64,000 nucleotides of DNA from Arthrobacter sp. CDRTa11 (GTDB lineage Bacteria > Actinomycetota > Actinomycetes > Actinomycetales > Micrococcaceae), in the NCBI RefSeq assembly GCF_026427775.1, contig NZ_CP044532.1:3162001-3226000 (forward strand), given 5' to 3'. Position numbers and translations under genes: made by a program. Positions 38,449 to 47,572 of this stretch are shown piece after piece. The notes under the pieces are model-generated. The model searched no databases. It had not been told where the DNA came from and saw only the letters and a list, made by a program, of their open reading frames with translations. Every line of letters begins with the position of its first letter. Position 1 is the stretch's first letter.

Positions 38449-39429
38449 ATGACTGAAGCCGAAGCCGGATTGCTGGCGCCGCCCAGCGGCGACCCCACCT
38501 CATCGCTCATCAAACTCCTGGATCTTGGCCAGCTTGAGGGCGCCCGGACGGACGAGGACATTTTCCTGGGACCCTCACAGCAGCAGCCCCATCAGCGGGT
38601 GTTCGGCGGCCAGGTGCTGGCGCAGTCCCTCATCGCCTCCATGCGGACGGTGGATGCTGACCGCTTTGTGCATTCGATGCACGGGTATTTCCTGCGGCCC
38701 GGGGATGCCAATCAGCCCATCACGTTCGGCGTCCAGCGGCTGCGCGACGGCCGTTCCTTCTCGGCCCGCCGTGTCCACGCCTACCAGGACGGCGTGCCCA
38801 TCCTCTCCATGATTGCTTCCTTCCAGGGCGAGGACGAAGGCATCGAGCACGAATCCACCATGCCCAAGGGCATCCCGGACCCCGAGTCGCTTCCCAGCAC
38901 CGCGGACCTGTTAGGCAAGTTCGATCATCCGGTGGCACGCCACTGGTCCTACGAGCGGCCGTTTGATATCCGGCATGTGGACCCGCCCCTTTACGTCTCG
39001 GCGAAGGGCAAAAAGGACGCACGGAACGCTGTCTGGATGAAAACCTTTGGCCCCATGCCCGACAATCCCAACCTGCACCGGGCGGCCCTGGCGTATGCGA
39101 GCGACTACACCATCCTGGAATCAATCCTGCGCCGGCATGGACTGAGCTGGATTACGCCGGGCATGAACGTGGCAAGCCTGGATCACGCCATGTGGTGGCA
39201 CCGTCCGGCACGGGTGGACGAGTGGCTGCTCTACGTTCAGGAGTCCCCCAGTGCCCAGGGTGCCCGTGGCCTCGCGACCGGCAAAATCTTCAACCGGGAC
39301 GGGCTGCATGTGGCGTCGGTGGCCCAGGAGGGAATGGTCCGGGTCCCCACCGATCTGAAGAACAAGGTGGTGGGCGCCTTCCAGTCCAAAGTGCTGGAAC
39401 ACCAGATCCGAAAAGCTGAGCGGGACTGA
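38449..39429 (+). CDS. tesB: Acyl-CoA thioesterase II
   Basis: Hydrolyses acyl-CoA to free fatty acid and CoA. 326 residues, double hotdog fold: QRVFGGQVLAQSL in the first hotdog; SLDHAMWWHRP with the catalytic Asp-type motif in the second, then TGKIFNRDGLHVASVAQEGM. Normal TesB length (E. coli 286) plus a short N-terminal extension. Single gene, followed by a strong terminator shared with ettA. Confidence 0.95.
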   Translation: MTEAEAGLLAPPSGDPTSSLIKLLDLGQLEGARTDEDIFLGPSQQQPHQRVFGGQVLAQSLIASMRTVDADRFVHSMHGYFLRPGDANQPITFGVQRLRDGRSFSARRVHAYQDGVPILSMIASFQGEDEGIEHESTMPKGIPDPESLPSTADLLGKFDHPVARHWSYERPFDIRHVDPPLYVSAKGKKDARNAVWMKTFGPMPDNPNLHRAALAYASDYTILESILRRHGLSWITPGMNVASLDHAMWWHRPARVDEWLLYVQESPSAQGARGLATGKIFNRDGLHVASVAQEGMVRVPTDLKNKVVGAFQSKVLEHQIRKAERD

Positions 39430-39487
39430 GCGTCCCCTCATCCCGTCCTGGCAAGCCTGATTCCGACCGGAGAGAATCCTGACAGGC

Positions 39488-39522
39488 AGGAAGCCGGCAC
39501 CCTTGGTGGGTGCCGGCTTCCT
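39488..39522. terminator. Bidirectional terminator between tesB and ettA
   Basis: Perfect 15-bp stem AGGAAGCCGGCACCC/GGGTGCCGGCTTCCT, 5-nt loop, followed on the plus strand by TGTCT. Confidence 0.85.
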
Positions 39523-39533
39523 TGTCTGCTGAT

Positions 39534-41216
39534 TTAGTCGCGGGTCAGGCGGCGGTGCGTGACGCGGTGAGGCTTGGCCGCATCGGGTCCGAGTCGCTCC
39601 ACCTTGTTCTCTTCGTAAGATTCGAAGTTGCCCTCAAACCAGTACCACTTGGACGGGTTTTCGTCGTCGCCTTCGTAGGCGAGGATGTGGGTTGCCACCC
39701 GGTCCAGGAACCACCGGTCGTGCGAGACCACCACGGCGCAGCCGGGGAATTCAAGCAGCGCGTTCTCCAAGCTGCTGAGGGTCTCGACGTCGAGGTCGTT
39801 GGTCGGTTCGTCAAGCAGCAGCAGGTTACCGCCCTGCTTAAGGGTCAGTGCCAGGTTCAGCCTGTTGCGCTCACCACCGGAAAGCACGCCTGCCTTTTTC
39901 TGCTGGTCCGGACCCTTGAAGCCGAAAGCGGCCACGTAGGCGCGGGACGGCATTTCGACGTGGCCCACCTGGATGTAGTCCAGGCCGTCTGAGACGACCT
40001 CCCACAACGACTTGTTGGGGTCGATGCCGCCACGGTTCTGGTCGGCGTAGGAGATCTTGACGGAGTCGCCGATCTTCAGCTCTCCGCCGTCGAGCGGTTC
40101 CAGCCCCACGATGGTCTTGAACAGCGTGGATTTGCCCACGCCGTTGGGGCCGATGACACCCACGATGCCGTTCCGCGGAAGGCTGAAGGACAGCCCGTCG
40201 ATCAGGATCCGGTCGTCGAAGCCCTTCTGGAGGTTTTTCGCCTCCAGGACGAGCCCGCCCAGGCGCGGTCCCGGCGGAATCTGGATCTCTTCGAAATCGA
40301 GCTTCCGGGTGCGGTCCGCTTCGGCGGCCATTTCCTCGTAGCGCGCCAGGCGGGCCTTGGACTTGGTCTGGCGGCCCTTGGCGTTGGAGCGGACCCATTC
40401 CAGTTCCTCGGTGAGGCGCTTGGCCTGTTTGGCGTCCTTTTTGCCCTGGATCTCCAGGCGCGCCCGCTTCTTCTCCAGGTAAGTGGAGTAGTTGCCCTCA
40501 TAGGGGTAGAGGTGGCCGCGGTCCACCTCGGCGATCCATTCGGCCACGTGGTCAAGGAAGTACCGGTCGTGGGTAACGGCCAGGACTGCGCCGGCGTAGT
40601 TGGAAAGGTGCTGCTCCAGCCAGAGCACGCTTTCGGCGTCAAGGTGGTTGGTGGGCTCATCGAGCAGGAGCAGGTCAGGCTTCTGCAAAAGAAGCTTGCA
40701 GAGCGCCACCCGGCGGCGTTCACCGCCTGAAAGCATGGTGACATCGGCATCAGCCGGCGGGCACCGAAGGGCGTCCATGGCCTGCTCGAGCTGGGAGTCC
40801 AGGTCCCAGGCGTCGGCGGCGTCAATGGCCTCCTGCAGGTGGCCCATTTCTTCAAGCAGTGTGTCGTAGTCAGCGTCCGGGCTGGCCATTTCCTCGGAGA
40901 TCTCGTTGAACCGCTGGATCTTGCCGTAGATCTCGCCAACGCCCTCCTGGACGTTGCCCAGGACCGTCTTTTCCTCATTCAGCGGCGGCTCCTGGAGCAG
41001 GATCCCCACCGAGTAGCCGGGGCTGAGCCGGGCTTCGCCGTTGGAGGGAGTATCCAGTCCGGCCATGATCTTGAGGATGGTGGACTTACCGGCACCATTC
41101 GGGCCAACAACACCAATTTTGGCGCCAGGGAAGAAGGACATGCTTACGTCGTCAAGAATAAGTTTTTCGCCAACGGCCTTACGGGCCTTGGTCATTGTGT
41201 AGATAAATTCCGCCAT
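39534..41216 (-). CDS. ettA: Energy-dependent translational throttle protein EttA (ABC-F)
   Basis: ABC-F ATPase that binds the ribosomal E site and gates elongation by ATP/ADP ratio. 560 residues, two ABC domains: Walker A GPNGAGKST near 39-47 and GPNGVGKST near 360; signatures LSGGERRRVAL and LSGGERNRLNL; LLLLDEPTNHLDAES and LLLLDEPTNDLDVET; the P-site interaction linker (KKRARLEIQGKKDAK...) between. ATG 41216 gives MAEFIYTMTKARKAVG, the EttA N-terminus. It follows the lipoprotein gene by 46 bp and ssb before that, on one strand. Confidence 0.96.
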   Translation of the reverse strand: MAEFIYTMTKARKAVGEKLILDDVSMSFFPGAKIGVVGPNGAGKSTILKIMAGLDTPSNGEARLSPGYSVGILLQEPPLNEEKTVLGNVQEGVGEIYGKIQRFNEISEEMASPDADYDTLLEEMGHLQEAIDAADAWDLDSQLEQAMDALRCPPADADVTMLSGGERRRVALCKLLLQKPDLLLLDEPTNHLDAESVLWLEQHLSNYAGAVLAVTHDRYFLDHVAEWIAEVDRGHLYPYEGNYSTYLEKKRARLEIQGKKDAKQAKRLTEELEWVRSNAKGRQTKSKARLARYEEMAAEADRTRKLDFEEIQIPPGPRLGGLVLEAKNLQKGFDDRILIDGLSFSLPRNGIVGVIGPNGVGKSTLFKTIVGLEPLDGGELKIGDSVKISYADQNRGGIDPNKSLWEVVSDGLDYIQVGHVEMPSRAYVAAFGFKGPDQQKKAGVLSGGERNRLNLALTLKQGGNLLLLDEPTNDLDVETLSSLENALLEFPGCAVVVSHDRWFLDRVATHILAYEGDDENPSKWYWFEGNFESYEENKVERLGPDAAKPHRVTHRRLTRD

Positions 41217-41262
41217 AGTTCCAAATCTAGTGGGTTGGCGGGTATATCTCACATTCGGGACC

Positions 41263-41877
41263 TCAGGCGGCTGAGCCTACAAAGCACTTGCCGGTGGCCA
41301 GGACGGGAAGAACAGTCACTGCTACGCCGCCGTCACGAATCTGGCCCACAACACAGTCACTCCCCTGCAGGACAGCGGCTTCGACAGCGTCAGCTTCCAG
41401 CCCTGTTGGCGTGCTGCTTTGGGACACTTCCAAGGCAGCTGCCGCGATGCCGGCACCGGTCAGGGCCTCAGTCACCTGGGCAGTAGCCGGCTTCGGTGTC
41501 CCGGCAGCGAGCCGGCTCAGCACATCAGTGACGGTCTGCCTGAGCACGGCGGTGGCAGGATCCTCCGCCGGAGCGCGTCCCCCTGCTGCGGAGGAGGATC
41601 CCGCTGCGGCACCACCGGGGCTTGCAGCCTCAGGCGGGGATGATGACGGAGTTGCTGGTGACGGGGCCTGCGTTGTTGTTGCGGCAGGGGCCCCCGGCTT
41701 GTCCCCGTTGGACTGGGCACCGCCTGTACAGGCCGACAGCGACACCGCAACCGACAGTGACGCCGCAACAACGACGCATCCGGCCCACACACGGCCGAAG
41801 GAGGCCGTGGGCTCTTGGCGAACCGCCAACAGGACACCGACGTGATTCTTTTTGCGGTGTTCCGTGGCGCGCTTCAT
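41263..41877 (-). CDS. Putative lipoprotein (DUF6993-like)
   Basis: 204 residues. A long N-terminus, then a hydrophobic stretch and lipobox LSAC ending at C50, then a Ser/Pro/Ala-rich linker to about 105, and a conserved C-terminal domain with QTVTDVLSRLAAGTPKPATAQ, GSDCVVGQIRDGGVAVTVL and GKCF (two Cys that could form a disulfide). It fits a cell-envelope lipoprotein of unknown role. The 32 residues before the hydrophobic core are long for a signal peptide; an internal start is possible. Sits between ssb and ettA. Confidence 0.78.
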   Translation of the reverse strand: MKRATEHRKKNHVGVLLAVRQEPTASFGRVWAGCVVVAASLSVAVSLSACTGGAQSNGDKPGAPAATTTQAPSPATPSSSPPEAASPGGAAAGSSSAAGGRAPAEDPATAVLRQTVTDVLSRLAAGTPKPATAQVTEALTGAGIAAAALEVSQSSTPTGLEADAVEAAVLQGSDCVVGQIRDGGVAVTVLPVLATGKCFVGSAA

Positions 41878-41974
41878 GCCGCCATTCTGCCACGCGTTGA
41901 GGATACGGACGGTCACGACCCACGCCAATGCGCGTGTACCCCGCGTGTCCGGGAGACAGCATGCAACTCCCTGG

Positions 41975-42547
41975 CTAGGCAGTTGCGTCCGCTAGTTCCC
42001 CCGTTTCCGGATCGACCGGGATGAGCTCGCCGTTGGCGTCCTCGAGGTAGATCGCTGCGGATCCGTCGCCGGCCGGGTCATCCCCAGCCTCGCCGCTGCC
42101 GGATTCGCCGGCTGCGTCCTCCGAACCTGCCGGGAAGGAACCCTCCGACTGTGCTTCCGCGCCCTGATCCGACACTAAGTAGGGACCTTTGGACGCTGTG
42201 CGGATGTAGTTTGCCGAACCCCACATCAGATCGTGGCCTACGGATTCTGCGTCAATTTCGGTTGCGTAATAAACCCGCCCTTCTTTCTCCCAGCTCCGGA
42301 GCTTCAGACGCCCCACAACGATCACGCGCTGGCCCTTCTTGATGCTGCAGCCCATGTTTCCCGCGAGCTGGCGGTAGCCCTGAACCGTAAACCAGTTGGT
42401 GTTGCCATCAACCCAGGCGCCCAAAGCACGGTCGTAGTGCCGGTCCGTGGATCCAAGGCGGAAGGAAGCCGTGCCGACGCCGCCTGGGGTGGTGGAGCTT
42501 TTGATTTCCGTGGCGACGAAGCCACGGACCGTAATGTTGTCACTCAT
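41975..42547 (-). CDS. ssb: Single-stranded DNA-binding protein
   Basis: 190 residues. OB fold at 1-110 with MSDNITVRGFVATEI, WFTVQGYRQLAGN and GQRVIVVGRLKLRSWEKEGR, then an acidic disordered tail. The tail does not end in the usual DDDIPF-type tip (here GELADATA), so interaction with SSB-partner proteins may be altered; this looks like an SSB paralogue rather than the main replicative one usually found between rpsF and rpsR. ATG 42547 gives the expected N-terminus. Confidence 0.88.
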   Translation of the reverse strand: MSDNITVRGFVATEIKSSTTPGGVGTASFRLGSTDRHYDRALGAWVDGNTNWFTVQGYRQLAGNMGCSIKKGQRVIVVGRLKLRSWEKEGRVYYATEIDAESVGHDLMWGSANYIRTASKGPYLVSDQGAEAQSEGSFPAGSEDAAGESGSGEAGDDPAGDGSAAIYLEDANGELIPVDPETGELADATA

Positions 42548-42762
42548 CTTCGTGTCCTGTCTCGAATGGTCTTGCCTTAGCGGCACAACCAGCTTTGCGC
42601 GGCCGGCGGGAGGCTGGCAGAGACGGACTGCCGTATGTGCATAAGGCACCGGGAAAGGGCCCTGTTGAGGACAAGAGCGGCGGGGCAGGGACGATGACAC
42701 CGCCCGCCCGCCGGGCAATGTAAACTTCTTTTGCGCCGGACTTCAGGCCCGGTTGCCAACGT

Positions 42763-42835
42763 GCCCCAGTAGCTCAGGGGATAGAGCAGCGGCCTTCTAA
42801 TCCGCCGGTCGGGGGTTCGATTCCCTCCTGGGGCA
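42763..42835 (+). tRNA. tRNA-Arg (TCT)
   Basis: Acceptor GCCCCAG/CTGGGGC, discriminator A at 42835. Anticodon arm CGGCCTTCTAATCCGCCG gives TCT; T arm GGGTTCGATTCCC. 3' CCA is not encoded. Confidence 0.97.
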
Positions 42836-42840
42836 CACAG

Positions 42841-42884
42841 AAAAGCGGCTCTGGCATAGGGAATTACGTGTCAGGGCCGCTTTT
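42841..42884 (+). terminator. Terminator of tRNA-Arg
   Basis: AAAAGCGGCTCTGGCA pairs with TGTCAGGGCCGCTTTT (16 bp, two wobbles), loop of 12; the 3' arm ends in TTTT. Confidence 0.8.
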
Positions 42885-42998
42885 GATTTCGGAATTTACC
42901 TCTCCCGCCGGCGCCGAGCATATGTCACAACGCCCGACGAACTGATGAGGGCAATCCATGGGTTCTGATTCATCGCCGGTGTGCACAGTGATATGCAT
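42864..42998 (-). CDS. Small Cys-containing protein (candidate, 44 aa)
   Basis: Reads MHITVHTGDESEPMDCPHQF and then VGRCDICSAPAGEV, 44 residues. CPHQFVGRCDIC has four potential metal ligands (Cys16, His18, Cys24, Cys27) in a zinc-ribbon-like spacing. GGGAGG lies six bases before the ATG, one of the best ribosome-binding sites in this window. The 3' end overlaps the tRNA-Arg terminator. No homology could be tested. The longer frame to 43118 lacks a comparable site. Confidence 0.45.
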   Translation of the reverse strand: MHITVHTGDESEPMDCPHQFVGRCDICSAPAGEVNSEIKSGPDT

Positions 42999-43292
42999 GG
43001 CATCCCTCCCGTTTTGGAAGTGGCCCCGCATTGCGGAGCCTTGTGGACAGGTAACGCGATGATGGCGCCGGCGGTGACCGAAGTGAGGGACACTGGCCCT
43101 GAATCCCGCCGGCAGCACCAGTTAATCGATTCTTGCAGCGGGATGCACGAGTAGCCAGTACTCGATTTTTCGGGCATGACCACGGGTCTAGAACGACACG
43201 TTGATTTCCCGGGCTGAGCTCCCGCCCCAGCCATATATAGCAGGTGCTGTATTCCGCTGTGGATCAGCCTTCTATGGTTTAGCTCCGCCGGA
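42999..43292. other. Intergenic region, no further gene found
   Basis: 294 bp between the small candidate gene and the ROK regulator. It is AT-richer in parts (CATATATAG near 43232) and probably holds the promoter of the 44-aa gene. Overlapping frames there have no conserved sequence. Confidence 0.3.
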
Positions 43293-44621
43293 CTATGCCT
43301 GCAGCCGGTGCGGGGCCTCAACGAGGGACCGCACCACGCTGCCGGCGGCACCGAGGAGTGCGCCCGCCTCCCCCACGGCGGACAAGCTGATCTGTCCAGG
43401 CGGGACTTTTCCGGGGGCGTAAGTGGTGAGGCTTTCCGCGAGCGCCGGCCGGAGCCAGTCGGCCAGGAGCGCAAAGTGGCCGCCAAGCACCACCGAGGAA
43501 ATGTTGAGCAGCCTTGCCGTGGAGGCGATCGCCACCCCAAGGTAGTGCCCGGCACGGGATACTGCCGTGACTGCCGCAGGGTCATCCCTGCGGAGCGCGG
43601 CCAGCAGCCGAGCTATGCTTTCGGATCTTGAGAGTGCGGCATGCCCCCATGAGCCACCGGGCTGCTGGACCTGTCCGGCATCTTTTATGCCCGAGCCAAT
43701 GCCGGCGGCCACAAAAATCGCGTCCTGGCCGGCAATGGTTTCCAGGCACCCCGTTCCGCCGCAGGAGCATACCGAACCTTCCGGATGGACCACCACGTGT
43801 CCGAGTTCCCCTGCATGGCCGTCCGGCCCAGTGAAAAGCTCCGAACCGATCACCAAACCTCCACCGACGCCCACTTCGCCTGAGACAAAAACAAAGTCGG
43901 TGCCGGCGGCTGGCCGGTACCGGAGCTCGGCAAGTGCCGCTGCATTGGCCTCGTTAAAAAGCCGGGTGCCCAGCGGCGCCCCGGGAAGGACAGACCCAAG
44001 GTCCAGGACCTCAGAGTCCCAGCCGAGGTTGGGGGCCATGATCACGGTCCCGGTCCTGTCGTCAACAAGGCCCGGAACCGCCAGTCCCCCGCCCAGGACA
44101 GTGATCCCTTGGGCCAGTGCCACTTCCCGAAGGTCCGAGACCAGCTCGGCCAGGGCTGCCACTACAGGGCCGGCGGGAATGTTCCGGTTGTCACGCTCAC
44201 GGGTCTCCTGAGCCAGCAAGGTGCCCGAAAGATCCACCAGGCCTGCTGCAATGTAGTCAACGTTGATCTCCATGCCCATCACAGCCCGTGCCGGATTCAG
44301 TTCCACTCCCACACCGGGACGCCCGCGCTCACCCTGGGGGTTCAGTCCGATTTCCCGGACAATCCCGGCATCCAGCAGATCCAGGACCAGGCTGGACACT
44401 GAGGCCTTGGTGAGTCCGGTGGCAGCGGCTATCTGCGCCCGAGTGAGATGGCTTCCTGGGGCAGATTGGGAAATGCGGCCCAGGACCAGGGCCAGGTTGC
44501 TTCTGCGGACGTCACTCATGCTCCCCGGACCCCCGCTGTCCGGACCTCCAGCCTTCCCGCGGGGAGCCGCCACGGGCGCCGCGAGTGAAGGCGCCGTTGA
44601 AGTCGCCATTGATTCCGCCAA
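43293..44621 (-). CDS. xylR: ROK family transcriptional regulator, probable XylR
   Basis: 442 residues: N-terminal winged helix (LTRAQIAAATGLTKASVSSL, about 58-77) and a ROK sugar-binding domain with the signature GPDGHAGELGHVVVHPEG and the zinc motif CSCGGTGCLE. Divergent from xylA-xylB, so it is the probable xylose-responsive repressor; ligand is inferred from position. The start is TTG 44621, decided by GGAGG six bases upstream; the ATG at 44609 has no suitable site. The proposed operator TAGTT-N9-AACTA overlaps the xylA -10. Confidence 0.9.
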   Translation of the reverse strand: MAESMATSTAPSLAAPVAAPRGKAGGPDSGGPGSMSDVRRSNLALVLGRISQSAPGSHLTRAQIAAATGLTKASVSSLVLDLLDAGIVREIGLNPQGERGRPGVGVELNPARAVMGMEINVDYIAAGLVDLSGTLLAQETRERDNRNIPAGPVVAALAELVSDLREVALAQGITVLGGGLAVPGLVDDRTGTVIMAPNLGWDSEVLDLGSVLPGAPLGTRLFNEANAAALAELRYRPAAGTDFVFVSGEVGVGGGLVIGSELFTGPDGHAGELGHVVVHPEGSVCSCGGTGCLETIAGQDAIFVAAGIGSGIKDAGQVQQPGGSWGHAALSRSESIARLLAALRRDDPAAVTAVSRAGHYLGVAIASTARLLNISSVVLGGHFALLADWLRPALAESLTTYAPGKVPPGQISLSAVGEAGALLGAAGSVVRSLVEAPHRLQA

Positions 44622-44669
44622 AGCCAGCCTCCTCGGGTGAAGTGGGGCTCTCCAGCAGGCCCGTTCCTA

Positions 44670-44714
44670 TTGACCTTAGCTCATTCCCGCTTATATAGTT
44701 CAAGCGATAAACTA
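44670..44714 (+). promoter_or_regulatory. xylA promoter with overlapping XylR operator
   Basis: -35 TTGACC (44670-44675), 18-bp spacer, -10 TATAGT (44694-44699). The inverted repeat TAGTT-N9-AACTA (44696-44714) covers the -10 and the start point, so a bound repressor would block RNA polymerase. The leader to xylA is ~65 nt. Confidence 0.65.
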
Positions 44715-44773
44715 ACTCGCGGATTTCGGTTCTGTCCGGTATCTCCCGCTCACCCACGACGCAAGGACGCATC

Positions 44774-45961
44774 ATGACAGCTTTGCCCACTCCCGAAGAC
44801 AAGTTCACTTTCGGCCTCTGGACTGTTGGTTGGACCGGCGCTGACCCCTTTGGCGTGGCAACCCGCCAGGCCCTGGATCCCGTGGAGGCGGTCCACAAGC
44901 TGAGCGGGCTCGGCGCCTATGGAATCACGTTCCACGACAACGACCTGGTCCCCTTCGACGCCACCGCCTCGGAGCGGGAACTGATCCTGAAGAACTTCCG
45001 GGGCGCGCTCCAGGAGACCGGCCTCAAGGTTCCGATGGTCACCACCAACCTGTTCAGCCACCCGGTCTTCAAGGACGGCGGATTCACCTCCAATGACCGA
45101 TCCATCCGCCGCTTTGCCCTGAGCAAGGTGCTGCGCAATATCGACTCGGCCGCCGAATTCGGAGCCGAAACATTTGTCATGTGGGGCGGCCGGGAAGGCA
45201 GCGAATACGACGGTTCCAAGGACCTCTCAGCAGCCCTGGACCGGATGAAGGAGGGCGTGGACACAGCCGCCGCGTACATCAAGGAAAAGGGCTACAACCT
45301 CCGCATCGCCCTGGAACCCAAACCGAACGAACCCCGCGGCGACATCTTCCTCCCCACCGTCGGCCACGGCCTGGCCTTCATCGCCCAGCTCGAACACGGC
45401 GACATCGTGGGCCTGAACCCGGAAACAGGGCATGAGCAGATGGCCGGGCTGAACTTCACCCACGGCATCGCCCAGGCCCTGTGGGCCGGCAAGCTCTTCC
45501 ACATCGACCTCAACGGCCAGCGCGGCATCAAGTACGACCAGGACCTCGTCTTCGGCCACGGCGATCTCACGAGCGCCTTCTTCACGGTAGACCTGCTCGA
45601 AAACGGCTTCCCCAACGGCGGACCGAAGTACAACGGCCCGCGCCATTTCGACTACAAGCCCTCACGCACCGACGGCTACGACGGCGTCTGGGAATCAGCC
45701 AGATCCAACATGTCCATGTACCTGCTCCTCAAGGAAAGGGCGCTCGCGTTCCGCGCCGACCCGGCAGTGCAGGAGGCCCTGACCGCCTCGGGCGTCTTCG
45801 AACTCGGCGAATCCACCCTGGCCGCCGGCGAAACCACCGCGGACCTCCTGGCCGACGCCGGCGCTTTCGAGGACTTCGACGCCGACAAGGCCGGCGAACG
45901 CTCCTTTGCCTTTGTACGGCTTAACCAGCTCGCCATCGAGCACCTGCTCAACGCCCGCTAA
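44774..45961 (+). CDS. xylA: Xylose isomerase
   Basis: Converts D-xylose to D-xylulose (and glucose to fructose). 395 residues, TIM barrel of the short actinobacterial type: [15 protein letters not shown], the catalytic His in [10 protein letters not shown], metal ligands in [22 protein letters not shown] and [16 protein letters not shown]. It matches the Arthrobacter enzyme, which is used as a glucose isomerase. AAGGAC lies seven bases before the ATG. xylB follows after 80 bp with a strong hairpin between. Confidence 0.98.
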   Translation: MTALPTPEDKFTFGLWTVGWTGADPFGVATRQALDPVEAVHKLSGLGAYGITFHDNDLVPFDATASERELILKNFRGALQETGLKVPMVTTNLFSHPVFKDGGFTSNDRSIRRFALSKVLRNIDSAAEFGAETFVMWGGREGSEYDGSKDLSAALDRMKEGVDTAAAYIKEKGYNLRIALEPKPNEPRGDIFLPTVGHGLAFIAQLEHGDIVGLNPETGHEQMAGLNFTHGIAQALWAGKLFHIDLNGQRGIKYDQDLVFGHGDLTSAFFTVDLLENGFPNGGPKYNGPRHFDYKPSRTDGYDGVWESARSNMSMYLLLKERALAFRADPAVQEALTASGVFELGESTLAAGETTADLLADAGAFEDFDADKAGERSFAFVRLNQLAIEHLLNAR

Positions 45962-45992
45962 GCCAGCCAAAGAATCGGACTGACACCACTCT

Positions 45993-46021
45993 CCGCCGCC
46001 GGGCCCGGGGCCCGGCGGCGG
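45993..46021 (+). promoter_or_regulatory. Intercistronic hairpin between xylA and xylB
   Basis: Perfect 13-bp GC-only stem, 45993-46005 with 46009-46021, loop CGG. No U-run follows; xylB starts 20 bp later. It could protect the xylA mRNA 3' end or lower xylB expression. Confidence 0.75.
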
Positions 46022-46041
46022 CCTTCAGAAAAAGGTTCCCC

Positions 46042-47463
46042 ATGGCCCTCGTAGCCGGCATCGACAGCTCCACCCAATCCTGCAAGGTGGTGATCCGGGA
46101 TGCGGACACCGGCCTCCTGGTCCGGCAGGGAAGGGCGTCCCATCCTGATGGCACCGAAATCCATCCGGACGCCTGGTGGGACGCGCTGCAGCAGGCCATC
46201 GGCCACGCCGGCGGGCTGTCCGACGTCGCGGCCGTGTCCGTGGGCGGCCAGCAGCACGGCATGGTGTGCCTGGACCGGGACGGCAACGTCATCAGGCCCG
46301 CATTGCTGTGGAATGACACCCGCTCTGCGCAGGCAGCAGTGGACATCATCGCCGAAGCGGGCAACGGAGACCCGGCTGCCGGGGCAAGGCACTGGGTTGA
46401 CGCCACAGGCACGGTCCCCGTGGCTTCGCTGACGCTGACCAAGTTGCGCTGGCTTGCCGAGAACGAGCCCGGAAACGCCGCCCGGGTGGCCGCCGTCTGC
46501 CTCCCCCACGATTGGCTCTCCTGGCGCCTGGCCGGGTTCGGGCCTGGCAGCGGTGAGGCAGGACTGGCCGCTCTTCGCACCGACCGCTCCGACGCTTCGG
46601 GTACCGGATACTACTCCGCGGCTGCCGGCGAGTACCTCCCAGATGCCCTCGAAAAGGCGCTGGGCCACGTTCCCCGGCTTCCCGCCGTCGTTGGCCCGCT
46701 GGACATCGCCGGGAAGACACCGGCAGGCGCGCTCATCGGTCCCGGCGCCGGGGACAACGCCGCCGCTGCCCTGGGTGTTGGGGCGGGAGTGGGGGACGTG
46801 GTGCTGTCTCTAGGCACTTCCGGGACAGTATTTGCCGTCTCCTCAACCCCGTCGGCTGATGCCTCCGGGCTGGTGGCCGGTTTTGCCGACGCCACGGGCA
46901 ATTACCTGCCGCTGGCGTGCACCCTGAACGCAACCCGGATCTTCGATGCCACCGCTGCCCTGCTGGACGTCACCCTGGATGAGTTCAATGCCCTGGCACT
47001 GGCGGCTTCGCCGGGAGCGGGAGGGCTCACCCTGGTTCCCTACTTCGACGGCGAGCGCACGCCGAACCTGCCCAATGCCACGGGATCGCTGCATGGCCTG
47101 ACGCGTGAAAACTTTACGCCGGAGAACTTGGCCCGTGCCGCCGTCGAGGGTGTGGTCTGTTCCCTCGCCGACGGGCTTGCGGCGCTGCAGGCACAGGGAG
47201 TCCAGGCCCGGCGCATCATCCTGATTGGCGGCGGGGCACAGTCGCCGGCGGTCCAGCAGGCTGCCAGCCAGCTGCTGGGCTTGCCCGGCATTGTTCCGGC
47301 ACCCGGGGAATATGTGGCCGACGGCGCCGCCCGCCAGGCCGCCGCTGTGCTCACCGGTGCTTTCCCTGGCTGGGGAACGGAAGGGGTGGAATTCACCGCC
47401 GAGGCTTCCGACGTCGGCATCCTGGCGAGCTACCGCAGGCACGCCGGCGCTTACGCGGCCTAG
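46042..47463 (+). CDS. xylB: Xylulokinase
   Basis: Phosphorylates D-xylulose to xylulose-5-phosphate, which enters the pentose phosphate pathway. 473 residues, FGGY kinase fold: [14 protein letters not shown] at the N-terminal ATP site, [35 protein letters not shown] and [15 protein letters not shown]. Normal length. The start ATG at 46042 has AAAAAGG six bases upstream. Co-transcribed with xylA behind the XylR-controlled promoter; the transcript ends in an 18-bp perfect hairpin. Confidence 0.96.
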   Translation: MALVAGIDSSTQSCKVVIRDADTGLLVRQGRASHPDGTEIHPDAWWDALQQAIGHAGGLSDVAAVSVGGQQHGMVCLDRDGNVIRPALLWNDTRSAQAAVDIIAEAGNGDPAAGARHWVDATGTVPVASLTLTKLRWLAENEPGNAARVAAVCLPHDWLSWRLAGFGPGSGEAGLAALRTDRSDASGTGYYSAAAGEYLPDALEKALGHVPRLPAVVGPLDIAGKTPAGALIGPGAGDNAAAALGVGAGVGDVVLSLGTSGTVFAVSSTPSADASGLVAGFADATGNYLPLACTLNATRIFDATAALLDVTLDEFNALALAASPGAGGLTLVPYFDGERTPNLPNATGSLHGLTRENFTPENLARAAVEGVVCSLADGLAALQAQGVQARRIILIGGGAQSPAVQQAASQLLGLPGIVPAPGEYVADGAARQAAAVLTGAFPGWGTEGVEFTAEASDVGILASYRRHAGAYAA

Positions 47464-47476
47464 TTGCCACAGCAGA

Positions 47477-47515
47477 CAGAAGGACCTGCACCGCCATGCG
47501 GTGCAGGTCCTTCTG
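47477..47515 (+). terminator. Terminator of xylB
   Basis: Perfect 18-bp stem (47477-47494 with 47498-47515), loop CAT, 13 bp after the xylB stop. Confidence 0.9.
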
Positions 47516-47524
47516 GTGGTGGGG

Positions 47525-47560
47525 CGCGGGCCCCGGCCGTGACGTTAGCAGGGGCCCGCG
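47525..47560 (-). terminator. Terminator of the isomerase operon
   Basis: CGCGGGCCCC (47525-47534) with GGGGCCCGCG (47551-47560), 16-nt loop, 12 bp beyond the stop of the minus-strand gene. Confidence 0.65.
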
Positions 47561-47572
47561 GTCTGGATCAGG

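Noticed and set aside
39534..41216. ABC-F antibiotic resistance protein
   Set aside because: The linker and the MAEFIYTM start fit housekeeping EttA; no resistance-type extended linker is seen.
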